DNA of 64,000 nucleotides from Modestobacter sp. VKM Ac-2982 (lineage in GTDB: Bacteria; Actinomycetota; Actinomycetes; Mycobacteriales; Geodermatophilaceae), in the NCBI RefSeq assembly GCF_026967935.1, contig NZ_JAPVBL010000003.1, forward strand, positions 496,001 to 560,000, in the 5' to 3' direction. The translations under genes and the position numbers were made by a program. How positions within the stretch are numbered: the stretch's first letter is position 1; each line of letters opens with the position of its first letter. Shown in pieces: positions 37,278 through 48,355 of the stretch. The notes under the pieces were generated by a model. The model saw only the letters and a list, made by a program, of their open reading frames with translations. It ran no database searches and was not told where the DNA came from.

Positions 37278-38102
37278 GTGCTGCTGACCGTCGACGTCGG
37301 CAACAGCCAGACGGTGCTGGCGACCTTCGACGGCGCCCGGCGGCTCGACTGCTGGCGGGTGACGACCCAGCCCCGGGCCACCGCCGACGAGCTGCACATG
37401 CTGTGGCGCGGACTGCTCCGGGACACCGCGGTCACCGGGGTCGCCGTCTGCTCCACCGTGCCGGGGCTGCTCCCGGCGCTGCGGCAGCTGCTCGACCGGC
37501 TCGCCGTCCCGGTCACCCTGATCGGGCCCGGGGTGCGCACCGGGGTGCCGCTGCACGTGGACAACCCGCGTGAGGTGGGCGCCGACCGGGTGGTCACCGC
37601 GCTGGCCGCGCACGAGCTGTACGGCCGTCGCCCCGACGGCACCGGACGGCCGGTGGTGGTGGTGGACTTCGGCACCTCCACCACCGTCGACGCGGTGGGC
37701 CCGGACGGGCAGTTCCTCGGCGGCGCGCTCGCGCCCGGCGTCGAGGTGAGCCTGGACGCGCTGGCTGCCCGCGCCGCGCAGCTGCGCTCGGTGGAGCTCA
37801 CCGTCCCCACCCAGGCGATCGGCAAGAACACCGTCGCCGCCCTGCAGTCCGGGATGGTCCTCGGCTTCGCCGGGCTGGTCGACGGCCTGGTCGCCCGGAT
37901 CGCCGCCGAACTGGTCGCGCAGTTCGGGGCGGCACCGGTGGTGGTGGCCACCGGCGGACTGCACCCGCTGCTCGTCGACAGCTGCCGGTCGATCGGGGAG
38001 CGTGAGCCCGATCTCACCGTGCACGGCCTGCGACTGGCGTTCGAGCGGCACCAGTCCTCCGGCGGGTCCGGCGGTGGCGGGACGTCGTCCGGCCGCCCGT
38101 AG
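37278..38102 (+). CDS. coaX: Type III pantothenate kinase
   Basis: A 274-residue ASKHA-fold kinase catalysing the first committed step of CoA synthesis. TVDVGNSQTV forms the phosphate 1 loop, PREVGADRV and DFGTSTTVD the pantothenate and phosphate 2 sites, GVEVSLDAL and VATGGL follow. The last 20 residues are a Gly/Ser tail. GTG 37278 starts one base after the nadC stop. The TAG stop is itself the first three bases of the lysS -10 box. Confidence 0.95.
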   Translation: MLLTVDVGNSQTVLATFDGARRLDCWRVTTQPRATADELHMLWRGLLRDTAVTGVAVCSTVPGLLPALRQLLDRLAVPVTLIGPGVRTGVPLHVDNPREVGADRVVTALAAHELYGRRPDGTGRPVVVVDFGTSTTVDAVGPDGQFLGGALAPGVEVSLDALAARAAQLRSVELTVPTQAIGKNTVAALQSGMVLGFAGLVDGLVARIAAELVAQFGAAPVVVATGGLHPLLVDSCRSIGEREPDLTVHGLRLAFERHQSSGGSGGGGTSSGRP

Positions 38103-38105
38103 GCT
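38100..38105 (+). promoter_or_regulatory. -10 box placed for a leaderless mRNA (lysS), overlapping the coaX stop
   Basis: TAGGCT ends six bases before the lysS GTG at 38112; its first three bases are the coaX stop codon TAG. Confidence 0.6.
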
Positions 38106-38111
38106 CTGCCC

Positions 38112-39617
38112 GTGAGTGAGGAACCCCCCGGCCCGCCCGAGGACGAACTGCCCGAGCAGCTGCGGGTGCGGCGGGCCAAGCTGGACCGGCTGCGCGAAGC
38201 CGGCGTCGACCCCTACCCGGTCACCGTCGCCCGCACGACCACGCTGGCCGAGGTGCGCGCGACGCACCCCGACCTGGAGCCGGACACGATGACCGGCGAG
38301 CAGGTCGGTGTCACGGGGCGGGTCATCTTCTCCCGCAACACCGGCAAGCTGTGCTTCGCGACGCTCCGCGAGGGCGACACCGAGCTGCAGGTCATGCTCT
38401 CCCGCGACCGGGTCGGCGAGGAGCCGCTCGCCGCGTGGAAGTCCGACGTCGACCTCGGTGACCACGTCCTGGTCACCGGCGAGGTGGGGACGTCGCGGCG
38501 CGGGGAGCTGTCGGTCTTCGCCGACTCCTGGCAGCTGGCCGCCAAGGCGCTGCGACCCCTGCCGGTGGCGCACAAGCCGATGAGCGAGGAGCTGCGGGTC
38601 CGCCGCCGCTACGTCGACCTGATCGTCCGCGACGAGGCGCGTCGCACGGTGCACCAGAGGTCCACCGTGATGAGCACCCTGCGTTCCGGTCTGACGGCCC
38701 GTCGTTTCCTCGAGGTCGAGACGCCGATGCTGCAGACCGTGCACGGCGGCGCCACTGCCCGACCGTTCCGCACGCACATGAACGCCTTCGACCTGGACCT
38801 CTACCTGCGCATCGCGCCCGAGTTGTTCCTGAAGCGCTGCATCGTCGGCGGACTGGACCGGGTCTTCGAGATCAACAGGAACTTCCGCAACGAGGGTGCC
38901 GACTCCTCGCACTCCCCGGAGTTCGCGATGCTCGAGGCCTACGCCGCGTACTGGGATTACCAGGAAATGGCCCGGATGACGCAGGAACTGGTCCAGGAGT
39001 GCAGCACGGCGCTGTTCGGTGACCACATCGCCCGGCACCACGACGGCACCGAACTCGACCTCTCCGGCGACTGGCCGCAACTGTCGCTCTACACCGCGGT
39101 CTCCGACGCCGTCGGTGAGGAGATCACCCCGCAGACGACGGTGCAGCAGTTGCGCACGATCGCCGAACGGCACGATGTCGGTGTCGACCCGGCCTGGCTG
39201 CCCGGAAAGGTGGTCGAGGAGCTCTTCGAGGCGCTGGTGCAGGACGGGCTGCAGTCGCCGACGTTCGTCATCGACTACCCGGTGGACACCTCACCGCTCA
39301 CCCGCGCCCACCGTTCGGAGCCGGGCAAGGCCGAGAAGTGGGACCTCTACATCGGTGGGATCGAGCAGGGCACCGCCTACTCGGAGCTGGTGGACCCGGT
39401 CGTCCAGCGGGAACGGTTCACCGCACAGGCGCTGCTGGCCGCCGCCGGGGACCCGGAGGCAATGGCGTTGGACGAGGACTTCCTCGAGGCGCTGGAGTAC
39501 GGGATGCCACCGACGGGCGGTCTCGGGCTCGGCATGGACAGGCTCATGATGACGCTCACCGGATTGGGGATCAGGGAGACGATCCTGTTCCCTTTGGTGC
39601 GCCCACTCCATCAATGA
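38112..39617 (+). CDS. lysS: Lysyl-tRNA synthetase (class II)
   Basis: A 501-residue enzyme charging tRNA-Lys. An N-terminal OB-fold anticodon-binding domain ([15 protein letters not shown], about 60-150) precedes the class II core with motif 1 ([10 protein letters not shown]), motif 2 ([14 protein letters not shown]) and motif 3 ([11 protein letters not shown]). The segment [10 protein letters not shown] deviates somewhat from the usual FSELNDP but keeps the essential Glu and Asp. A few codons rare elsewhere in the window (AGG, GAT, GAA) occur. A leaderless-type promoter lies directly upstream. Confidence 0.94.
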   Translation: MSEEPPGPPEDELPEQLRVRRAKLDRLREAGVDPYPVTVARTTTLAEVRATHPDLEPDTMTGEQVGVTGRVIFSRNTGKLCFATLREGDTELQVMLSRDRVGEEPLAAWKSDVDLGDHVLVTGEVGTSRRGELSVFADSWQLAAKALRPLPVAHKPMSEELRVRRRYVDLIVRDEARRTVHQRSTVMSTLRSGLTARRFLEVETPMLQTVHGGATARPFRTHMNAFDLDLYLRIAPELFLKRCIVGGLDRVFEINRNFRNEGADSSHSPEFAMLEAYAAYWDYQEMARMTQELVQECSTALFGDHIARHHDGTELDLSGDWPQLSLYTAVSDAVGEEITPQTTVQQLRTIAERHDVGVDPAWLPGKVVEELFEALVQDGLQSPTFVIDYPVDTSPLTRAHRSEPGKAEKWDLYIGGIEQGTAYSELVDPVVQRERFTAQALLAAAGDPEAMALDEDFLEALEYGMPPTGGLGLGMDRLMMTLTGLGIRETILFPLVRPLHQ

Positions 39618-39756
39618 GTCACCTGTCCGGGGGCATTCGTCGTGAAATTGCCCCGGAATTGGCCTGAATGCCGTGGTTCGTGGTGCAATGGGCTCGTCGA
39701 TCACGGGGGAGCACTGACGACAGTCCACGGCCCCGCAGCAACAGGAGTGAACAGAA

Positions 39757-40110
39757 ATGGCACGTAAGGTCCAGGTGATCCTGAGCGACGACCTCGACGA
39801 CAGCATCTCCGCTGATGAGACGGTCACGTTCTCCCTCGACGGGACGACGTACGAGATCGACCTGTCGGACAAGAACGCTGCAGAGATGCGCGACGTGTTC
39901 GGCAAGTACGTGGCGGCGGCCCGCAAGGTGAGCAGCCGCGGCACCCGGGCATCGGGCGCCGGTCGGTCACGGGCCACCGGTGGCGGCGGCCGGATGGACC
40001 GCGAGCAGGCCGGCGCGATCCGCGACTGGGCCCGCAGCAACGGCCACCAGGTCAGCGACCGCGGCCGCATCCCGGCCAGCGTGGTCGAGGCCTTCGAGGC
40101 AGCGCACTGA
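39757..40110 (+). CDS. lsr2: Nucleoid-associated protein Lsr2
   Basis: A 117-residue H-NS-like xenogeneic silencer that bridges AT-rich DNA. The N-terminal dimerisation domain ([33 protein letters not shown]) and a C-terminal DNA-binding domain with the AT-hook-like RGRIP are complete, joined by a basic Ser/Gly/Arg linker. ATG 39757 has CAGGAG upstream. The 139-bp gap before it is AT-richer than the surroundings, consistent with possible autoregulation (inference). Confidence 0.96.
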   Translation: MARKVQVILSDDLDDSISADETVTFSLDGTTYEIDLSDKNAAEMRDVFGKYVAAARKVSSRGTRASGAGRSRATGGGGRMDREQAGAIRDWARSNGHQVSDRGRIPASVVEAFEAAH

Positions 40111-40147
40111 CGTAGGCCCGTCTCCTGCTGCACTGCAGGAGGGCCAT

Positions 40148-40190
40148 CACGACGGCCCGGCACCTCCCCTGGGGGTGCCGGGCCGTCGTG
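40148..40190 (+). terminator. Terminator of lsr2
   Basis: A perfect 17-bp stem (40148-40164 with 40174-40190, arm CACGACGGCCCGGCACC) with a 9-base loop, without U-tract. A smaller CTCCTGC/GCAGGAG hairpin precedes it. Confidence 0.85.
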
Positions 40191-40305
40191 CGTCCGCTCA
40201 TGGCGTAACCGTGGGGGAACACCGTTCCCGGGAGGACAGTTGTCTCCATCGAGCCCCCCGGACGGTTCGACGGCCTGTTCTCGACGCCGACCGGGTGGTG
40301 CGAAC

Positions 40306-40311
40306 TACAGT
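40306..40311 (+). promoter_or_regulatory. Putative -10 box for clpC
   Basis: TACAGT fits TANNNT and predicts transcription from about 40318, giving a leader near 100 nt that carries the palindrome at 40335. Confidence 0.5.
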
Positions 40312-40334
40312 GGAGCGACCGGTGCCCCAGCGCG

Positions 40335-40348
40335 CCGACGTACGTCGG
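40335..40348. promoter_or_regulatory. 14-bp palindrome in the clpC leader, possible operator
   Basis: CCGACGTACGTCGG is perfectly self-complementary and lies just downstream of the predicted start of transcription. The binding protein is unknown. Confidence 0.4.
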
Positions 40349-40415
40349 GTGTCCACCGTCCCCTGCCAGGGACACGAGCACAGCAGGTCCAGCCGGTCAG
40401 AGGGAGATACAGCAG

Positions 40416-42959
<2,544 letters not shown>

Positions 42960-42988
42960 TCGACGACCTCGTCCGCTGACGAGACAGG

Positions 42989-43018
42989 GGCCGCCCTCCG
43001 CATCCGCGGAGGGCGGCC
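42989..43018. terminator. Terminator between clpC and mutY
   Basis: A perfect 13-bp stem GGCCGCCCTCCGC/GCGGAGGGCGGCC around a four-base loop, flanked by an outer CGAGAC/GTCTCG pair. It serves the convergent clpC and mutY transcripts. Confidence 0.85.
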
Positions 43019-43080
43019 CTTCGTCGTCTCGGCGGCCCCGGCCGCCGGGGTCGGTCCGCGCGCGGCGGAGCGGGGACGCC

Positions 43081-43995
43081 TCAGCCGGGGAGGGAGAAGC
43101 GACCGTCCGGGGTCTGCTCGACCAGCCCGTCCACGAGGAGCGAGTCCAGGCAGCGCGAGCGCTGGACGGCGTCGTCCCACACCGGCGTCAGCGCCTCGGC
43201 CGCCACCGGCTCCGGGGCGGCCCGCAGCACGTCGAGCAGCCGGCCACGCACCTGACGGTCGGTGCCGGCGAACTTCTGCACCCGGCGGGCCGGGCCGTCG
43301 TGCGCCGGTGACCCGGCCAGCCGCCAGGCACACCGGTCCCGCACCGGGCAGGTGATGCAGCGGGGGGTGCCGGCAACGCAGACGAGTGCCCCCAGCTCCA
43401 TGATCGCCACCGAGAACCGCACGGCACGGGCGTCGTCGACCGGCGCCAGTGCGGCGATGTCGGTCAGGTCCGACGCCCGGGCCGGCGCCGCCTCGGCGCG
43501 GCCGTGCACCAGCCGTGCGACGACCCGCCGCACATTGGTGTCGACGACGGGCTGGCGGCTGCCGTGGCCGAAGCAGGCGACCGCCCGGGCGGTGTAGGTG
43601 CCGATGCCCGGCAGGGCCTCCAGCTCGGCGACGCCGGCGGGTACCGCACCGCCGTGGCGTTCGGTGATCGCGACAGCGGCCTCCCGCAGCCGGAGCGCTC
43701 GGCGCGGGTAGCCCAGCTTGCCCCAGGCCCGGATCACCTCGGCCGGGCTGGCAGCCGCCAGGTCCGCCGCGGTAGGCCAGCGGGCCAGCCACTCCCGCCA
43801 GACCGGCTCCACCCGGCGCACCGGCGTCTGCTGGAGCATGACCTCGCTGACCAGCACCGCCCACGGGTCGGTGCCGGGGGTGCGCCACGGCAGGTCCCGG
43901 GCGGCGCCGGCGTACCAGTCGACGAGGACGTCCCCGACGGCGTCTCCGGCGGATGCGGGGTCCTGGTGCGCGGCGTCGGTCGAGGTGGTGCTCAC
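43081..43995 (-). CDS. mutY: A/G-specific adenine DNA glycosylase
   Basis: A 304-residue base-excision enzyme removing adenine opposite 8-oxoguanine. It has the helix-hairpin-helix LPGIGTYTA, the catalytic Asp in VVDTNVRRV, and a complete 4Fe-4S loop C-x6-C-x2-C-x5-C (CVAGTPRCITCPVRDRC). The early LPWRTPGTDPWAVLVSEVMLQQTPV is diagnostic of MutY rather than Nth. The NUDIX-like C-terminal domain of longer MutY proteins is absent, as in mycobacteria. Convergent with clpC. Confidence 0.95.
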   Translation of the reverse strand: MSTTSTDAAHQDPASAGDAVGDVLVDWYAGAARDLPWRTPGTDPWAVLVSEVMLQQTPVRRVEPVWREWLARWPTAADLAAASPAEVIRAWGKLGYPRRALRLREAAVAITERHGGAVPAGVAELEALPGIGTYTARAVACFGHGSRQPVVDTNVRRVVARLVHGRAEAAPARASDLTDIAALAPVDDARAVRFSVAIMELGALVCVAGTPRCITCPVRDRCAWRLAGSPAHDGPARRVQKFAGTDRQVRGRLLDVLRAAPEPVAAEALTPVWDDAVQRSRCLDSLLVDGLVEQTPDGRFSLPG

Positions 43996-44166
43996 GGGGA
44001 TCCAGTCTGCCTCGGCGCACGAGCGCCCCGCCGCGGCAGTGCGAGAGGAACCGGCTCGGCACTCTCCGTCACCACCCGCCGGGTCGGTGGCGGTCCGGGA
44101 CCACTCCGGGGCGGCGGGCCTCCTTGGGTCAGGGCGTGGCGCGCGGTCGGCGTCCAGCCGGCCGGT

Positions 44167-44172
44167 TAGCGT
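44167..44172 (+). promoter_or_regulatory. -10 box placed for a leaderless mRNA (Rv3587c-type gene)
   Basis: TAGCGT ends seven bases before the GTG at 44180; no Shine-Dalgarno is present. Confidence 0.6.
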
Positions 44173-44179
44173 CGCCGAC

Positions 44180-44887
44180 GTGCTGCACCCGGTCGGCCCG
44201 TTGCCCGCTGTCGTCTACTGGCGACGGCGCCTGCTGGTCCTCGGCTGCGCGGTGGGCGTCCTCGGTGGCGGCGGGTGGCTCGGGGTCGCGGTGGCCACCG
44301 GGTCGCCGGACGAGGACGTCGTCCTCACCACCGCCGGGCAGGAACCTGCGCCCGCGCCGGCGCTGGACCAGATCGTGCCGTCGCTGGCTGCGGTCCAGCT
44401 CCCGACGGCCCCGCCCACGGCCGACCCCGCCGAGGAGCCGGTGGCCGAGGAGCCGGAGGCCGACGACCCGTCGACCGAGCCGGCCGCCGTGGACGGCGGG
44501 CCCTGCAGCAACGACATGATCGGCGTGGAGGTGCGGCCCACCCCGGCCAGCAGCCCGGTCGGCAGCAAGCCGACGTTCGACCTGGTGGTCACGAACGTCT
44601 CGCCGGTCTCCTGTGTGCGGTCGCTGGACAAGGGGCTGCAGGAGATCGTGATGGTCGATGAGGCCGGAGCCCGGGTCTGGGGGAGCAACGACTGTTTCCC
44701 GGAGGAGACGACGGACCCGCGGACGCTGCAGGCGGGGGAGTCCGTGGTGTTCCCGGTCGTGTGGGGTGGGCTGAGCAGCACCCCGGGGTGCGCCGCGGAG
44801 CGTGTGCCGCCGCCACCGGGGGACTACGCGCTGCGCGGCAGGTTGGACACGGCGACCAGCCCCGACGCCGCCTTCACCCTGACCTGA
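44180..44887 (+). CDS. Membrane-anchored extracytoplasmic protein, Rv3587c-like position
   Basis: A 235-residue protein: short cytosolic N-terminus, one membrane helix (about 17-37), an Ala/Pro/Glu linker to about residue 110, then a globular domain with four Cys (CSND, SCVRS, NDCFP, PGCAAE) likely forming two disulfides, including the phrase FDLVVTNVSPVSC. It reads like an immunoglobulin-like beta-sandwich, but this is inference. Function unknown. Position between mutY and disA equals that of mycobacterial Rv3587c. Apparently leaderless. Confidence 0.8.
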   Translation: MLHPVGPLPAVVYWRRRLLVLGCAVGVLGGGGWLGVAVATGSPDEDVVLTTAGQEPAPAPALDQIVPSLAAVQLPTAPPTADPAEEPVAEEPEADDPSTEPAAVDGGPCSNDMIGVEVRPTPASSPVGSKPTFDLVVTNVSPVSCVRSLDKGLQEIVMVDEAGARVWGSNDCFPEETTDPRTLQAGESVVFPVVWGGLSSTPGCAAERVPPPPGDYALRGRLDTATSPDAAFTLT

Positions 44888-44997
44888 GGAGCCCGTCCTC
44901 CTCGTCCCCCGCGAGCTCGGGACGAGCCGAGTGACTCCGCTGCAGGGGTTCAGCGGGAGCTTGCGCGAGCGATGAGGGGCAGCGGGGTCCTTCGTCA
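44884..44997. repeat. Post-stop hairpin element, copy C (between Rv3587c-like gene and disA)
   Basis: From the disA stop on the minus strand it reads TGACGAAGGACCCCGCTGCC. Stem CCGCTGC/GCAGCGG pairs 44937-44943 with 44979-44985. On the other side an 8-bp hairpin CTCGTCCC/GGGACGAG (44901-44908 with 44919-44926) follows the stop of the plus-strand gene. The whole acts as a convergent terminator region. Confidence 0.65.
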
Positions 44998-46077
44998 GCT
45001 GTAGCGGTCGAGGATGGAGGTCTCGGCGAGCCGGGACAGCCCCTCGCGGATGCCGCGGGCCCGGGCCTCGCCGACCCCCTCGACGGCCAGGAGGTCCTCG
45101 ATGGTCGCCGCGAGCAGCTTCTGCAGCCCACCGAAGTGCGCGACCAGCCGGTCGATGATGCCGGCCGGCAGTCGGGGGACCCGGGCCAGCAGTCGGTAGC
45201 CGCGCGGGCTGACCGGGGAGTCCAGGGCATCCGGGGAGGTAGGCAGGCCGTAGCAGCGGGAGACGGCCGAGAGGTCGAGCAGCTCGGTGGCCGACAGGGC
45301 GCGCAGGTCGGCGAGCACCTCCTCGCCGGAGCGGTTCCGGCGACTGCTGGGGAGGTAGTCGCGGACCAGCAGGCCGCGGTCCTCCTCGACCCCGGCGAGC
45401 ATCTCGTCCAGCTGCAGGGCGAGCAGCCGGCCGTCGGTGCCCAGCTCGACGACGAAGCCCTCGATCTCGTCGGCGATCCGGCGGACCATCTCCAACCGCT
45501 GGCTGACGCTCATCGCGTCACGGACCGTGACGAGGTCCTCGATCTCCAGCGCGGACAGCGTGCTGGCGACCTCGTCGAGCCGGAGCTTGTAGCGCTCCAG
45601 GGCGGCCAGGGCCTGGTTGGCCCGCGCGAGGATGGTCGTGGGGTGTTCGAGGGTGTACCGGCGGCCGGCCACGTACACCGAGATGATGTGCATCGACTGG
45701 CTCACCGAGATGACCGGGAACCCGGTCTGCAGTGCGACGCGCTCGGCGGTGCGGTGCCGGGTGCCGGACTCCTCGGTGGGGATCGTCGGGTCGGGCATCA
45801 GGTGCACCCCGGCCCGGACGATCCGGGTGCCGTCGTAGGAGACGATCACCGCGCCGTCCATCTTGGCCAACTCCCGCAGCCGGGTGGCCGACAGTGCGAC
45901 GTCCAGGGCGAACCCGCCGGTGCAGAGGGACTCGACGACGCGGTCGTAGCCCAGGACGATCAGTGCTCCGGTGCGGCCGGCCAGGATCCGCTCCAGACCG
46001 TCCCGGAGGGCGGTACCGGGGGCGATCCGACCGAGCAGTTCCCGCAACGCGGCCTCGGGGTCCACAGCGGGGGACAC
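44995..46077 (-). CDS. disA: DNA integrity scanning diadenylate cyclase
   Basis: A 360-residue octameric enzyme making cyclic di-AMP from ATP and scanning DNA for branched structures. The DAC domain has DGA at 74-76 and RHR at 107-109, both required for catalysis. A helical linker follows and the C-terminus is an HhH DNA-binding domain ([19 protein letters not shown]). GTG 46077 follows CAGGAG by seven bases and matches the known N-terminus length of the family. It lies next to radA, whose product inhibits DisA in other bacteria. Confidence 0.95.
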   Translation of the reverse strand: MSPAVDPEAALRELLGRIAPGTALRDGLERILAGRTGALIVLGYDRVVESLCTGGFALDVALSATRLRELAKMDGAVIVSYDGTRIVRAGVHLMPDPTIPTEESGTRHRTAERVALQTGFPVISVSQSMHIISVYVAGRRYTLEHPTTILARANQALAALERYKLRLDEVASTLSALEIEDLVTVRDAMSVSQRLEMVRRIADEIEGFVVELGTDGRLLALQLDEMLAGVEEDRGLLVRDYLPSSRRNRSGEEVLADLRALSATELLDLSAVSRCYGLPTSPDALDSPVSPRGYRLLARVPRLPAGIIDRLVAHFGGLQKLLAATIEDLLAVEGVGEARARGIREGLSRLAETSILDRYS

Positions 46078-46111
46078 GGGAGCTCCTGACGGTCGGGCGG
46101 TACGGCGGCCG

Positions 46112-46117
46112 ATTCTA
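46112..46117 (-). promoter_or_regulatory. Putative -10 box for disA
   Basis: On the minus strand TAGAAT fits TANNNT and predicts a 25-30 nt leader with the CAGGAG ribosome site. Confidence 0.5.
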
Positions 46118-46190
46118 CGGGTCGGAGGGAGGGGGCCGGTCACCACGGGTCCCCCGTCAGGGCGTTCGCCCTGGTGGCGGTCGCACTGTG

Positions 46191-46218
46191 TCACCACAGC
46201 CGGGTCACCACAGCCGGG
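46191..46218. repeat. 14-bp tandem duplication at the radA stop
   Basis: Two exact copies of TCACCACAGCCGGG (46191-46204 and 46205-46218). The right copy encodes the last codons and stop of radA; the left copy lies after it. Confidence 0.85.
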
Positions 46219-47572
46219 CGAAGGCAGCTCCCAGGTCGGGCACCTCGATCAGCCGGATGCCCTTCGGCGCGGGGCCGGAGTCCTCGGGCACGAGCGCGGC
46301 CGTGTACCCCTGGCGGGCCGCCTCGGCCAGCCGCCGCCCGGTGCCCCCCACCCGTCGGATCTCCCCGGACAGCCCCACCTCACCGATCGCGACCAGGCCG
46401 GCGGGGAGCGGCTGGTCCTTCGAGGCCGAGGCGATCGCCAGGGCCAGCGCCAGGTCGGCGGCGGGCTCGGCGATCCGGACCCCGCCGACGGAGGCGGCGA
46501 AGACGTCGGCATCGGCCAGCCGGACCCCACCGCGGCGTTCGACCACGGCGTTAATCATGGCGACCCGCTGGGAGTCCAACCCGCTGACCGCACGGCGGGG
46601 CGAGCCGCCCCCGCCGGCGGTCGCCACGAGGGCCTGTACCTCGGCGAGCAGCGGCCGGCTGCCCTCCATCGTCACCGTCACGCAGCTGCCCGGTACCGGC
46701 GCGGACCGGCGGGAGACGAACAGGTGCGAGGGGTCGGGGACGCCGACGACGCCGCCGTCGCCGATCTCGAAGCAGCCGATCTCGTCGGCCGGGCCGAAGC
46801 GGTTCTTGGTGGCCCGCACCAGGCGCAGCGTCGAGTGGCGTTCGCCGTCGAAGGAGATCACCACGTCGACCAGGTGCTCCAGCGCCCGCGGACCGGCGAT
46901 CGCGCCGTCCTTGGTGACGTGGCCGACCAGGATGGTGGTCATGTTCCGGCTCCTGGCCACGGCGCTGAGCGCGCTGGCCACGGCGCGCACCTGGGTCGCC
47001 CCGCCGTCGGTGCCGTCGACGGCGGGTGACCGGACGGTCTGCACGCTGTCGAGCACGAGCAGGGTGGGGGCCACGTCCTCCACGTGGGTGAGCACCGCGG
47101 AGAGCTCGGTCTCGGCGGCCAGGTAGAGCTGGTCGTGCAGGGCGCCGATCCGCTCGGCCCGCAGCCGGACCTGCGCGGCGGACTCCTCGCCGGAGACGAC
47201 TAGCGTCGGGCCGTTGGCCGCGGCCACCCGGTGGGCGACCTCCAGGAGCAGCGTGGACTTGCCGACGCCGGGCTCGCCGGCCACGAGCAGCACGGCGCCC
47301 GGCACCAGGCCGCCGCCGAGGACGCGGTCGAACTCGGTGATCCCGGTGGGCACAGCCCGGGCCCCGGCGAGCTGCACCTGACCGATCGGGAGCGCCTTGG
47401 CGCTGACCGGGCCGGCGGAGACGGCGCGCAGCGGCGAGCCGACGGCGCCGACCTCCTGCACGCTGCCCCAGGCCTGGCACTCCGGGCAGCGCCCGACCCA
47501 CTTCGCGGAGGTGTAGCCGCACTCGGTGCAACGGTGGGCGGGGCGGGTGGACTTCACACCGGATGCTGGCAC
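46205..47572 (-). CDS. radA: DNA repair protein RadA
   Basis: A 455-residue RecA-related helicase that processes recombination intermediates. The N-terminal zinc finger CTEC/CPEC is intact, Walker A is GEPGVGKST, the RadA-specific KNRFG motif is present, and a Lon-like domain ([17 protein letters not shown]) forms the C-terminus. GTG 47572 is used, but GTG 47557 starts closer to the zinc finger and is as likely. Downstream of the LpqE-like gene by 45 bp and upstream of disA. Confidence 0.94.
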   Translation of the reverse strand: MPASGVKSTRPAHRCTECGYTSAKWVGRCPECQAWGSVQEVGAVGSPLRAVSAGPVSAKALPIGQVQLAGARAVPTGITEFDRVLGGGLVPGAVLLVAGEPGVGKSTLLLEVAHRVAAANGPTLVVSGEESAAQVRLRAERIGALHDQLYLAAETELSAVLTHVEDVAPTLLVLDSVQTVRSPAVDGTDGGATQVRAVASALSAVARSRNMTTILVGHVTKDGAIAGPRALEHLVDVVISFDGERHSTLRLVRATKNRFGPADEIGCFEIGDGGVVGVPDPSHLFVSRRSAPVPGSCVTVTMEGSRPLLAEVQALVATAGGGGSPRRAVSGLDSQRVAMINAVVERRGGVRLADADVFAASVGGVRIAEPAADLALALAIASASKDQPLPAGLVAIGEVGLSGEIRRVGGTGRRLAEAARQGYTAALVPEDSGPAPKGIRLIEVPDLGAAFARLW

Positions 47573-47617
47573 GCCGTCATGGTGACGGCGGGGTACGACA
47601 GTCCCAGGAGGGGCGGG

Positions 47618-48262
47618 TCAGCCCTCCTCGTCGGCCGATTCCCGTTCGCGGGCCTCTTGGCCGGGGTTCTCCTCGACGGAGCCTTCCTCGCCGGCGAGCT
47701 CTTCCTCCCCGTGGAAGTCGAACTCCTCACCGCGGGGCAGGTCACGGGTGGGCACGCCGACGGGCACCGGGATGGTGACCTCCCCGGCCTCCTCGAACGT
47801 GAAGGTGACGTCGATGGCCTCGCCGGCGCCGATCGTCTCGGCGAGTTCCACCAGCGCGACCGTGGGGCCGTCGCCGCTGCTCAGATACAGGATGCCGTTG
47901 GGCGGGATCGTGAGACCCAGGTCCTCCGACGTGCTGCCGTCGGCCACCAGCTCCGCGGCGTCGGGGTCGATGACCTCCACGCTGTCGAACGCCTCGCCCT
48001 CGATCGACACGAGGGTGTCCCCCTCCAGACCCGTGCTGGCGATGGCGCCGACCAGTCGGGCGTCGCTCCCGCTGGCGTACTGCCCGCCGGTCGGGTACGG
48101 CAGGGTCAGGGCCCGCAGCTGCAGGTCCTCCAGGTCGGCCTGGTTGCCCACGTTCGGCTCCTGGGTCGAGGTCTGCGTGACCTGCCCGGCGCTGCAGGCG
48201 GTGAGCGCGATCGGGGTGAGCAGCAGGACACCCATCACAGCAGCGCGCGGTGCGCGGTTCAC
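47618..48262 (-). CDS. LpqE-like lipoprotein
   Basis: A 214-residue secreted lipoprotein. The signal peptide ends in the lipobox LTAC (Cys24), then a beta-rich domain (LRALTLPYP, TLVSIEGEAF, VTFTFEEAGEVTIPVPV) reminiscent of copper-chaperone-like folds, and a Glu-rich disordered tail. Identified as LpqE-like by position next to radA (Rv3584 in mycobacteria) and by architecture. Function unknown. GTG 48262 has TGGAGG eight bases upstream. Confidence 0.8.
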   Translation of the reverse strand: MNRAPRAAVMGVLLLTPIALTACSAGQVTQTSTQEPNVGNQADLEDLQLRALTLPYPTGGQYASGSDARLVGAIASTGLEGDTLVSIEGEAFDSVEVIDPDAAELVADGSTSEDLGLTIPPNGILYLSSGDGPTVALVELAETIGAGEAIDVTFTFEEAGEVTIPVPVGVPTRDLPRGEEFDFHGEEELAGEEGSVEENPGQEARERESADEEG

Positions 48263-48321
48263 AGCGTCGACCTCCAGAGACGTGCCGGCCACCGAGGACG
48301 CCGGTGGCACGAGTCGCGCTG

Positions 48322-48327
48322 AGCCTA
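48322..48327 (-). promoter_or_regulatory. Putative -10 box for the LpqE-like gene
   Basis: TAGGCT on the minus strand, giving a leader of about 53 nt. Confidence 0.45.
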
Positions 48328-48355
48328 ACCGCCACCCCAGGATGTCCGCTGGGAG

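Larger units (their letters stand above)
40111..40415. other. lsr2-clpC intergenic region
   Basis: A 305-bp gap containing the lsr2 terminator, a candidate clpC -10 box and a 14-bp palindrome, each listed separately. No gene is seen. Confidence 0.6.

Noticed and set aside
37261-38112. Lysine or other riboswitch ahead of lysS
   Set aside because: There is no untranslated leader: coaX ends ten bases before lysS and the promoter overlaps its stop codon.
35129-38179. Long minus-strand open frame opposite nadB-nadC-coaX
   Set aside because: Antisense shadow. The short peptides it contains over 36169-36322 only reflect the tandem repeat.
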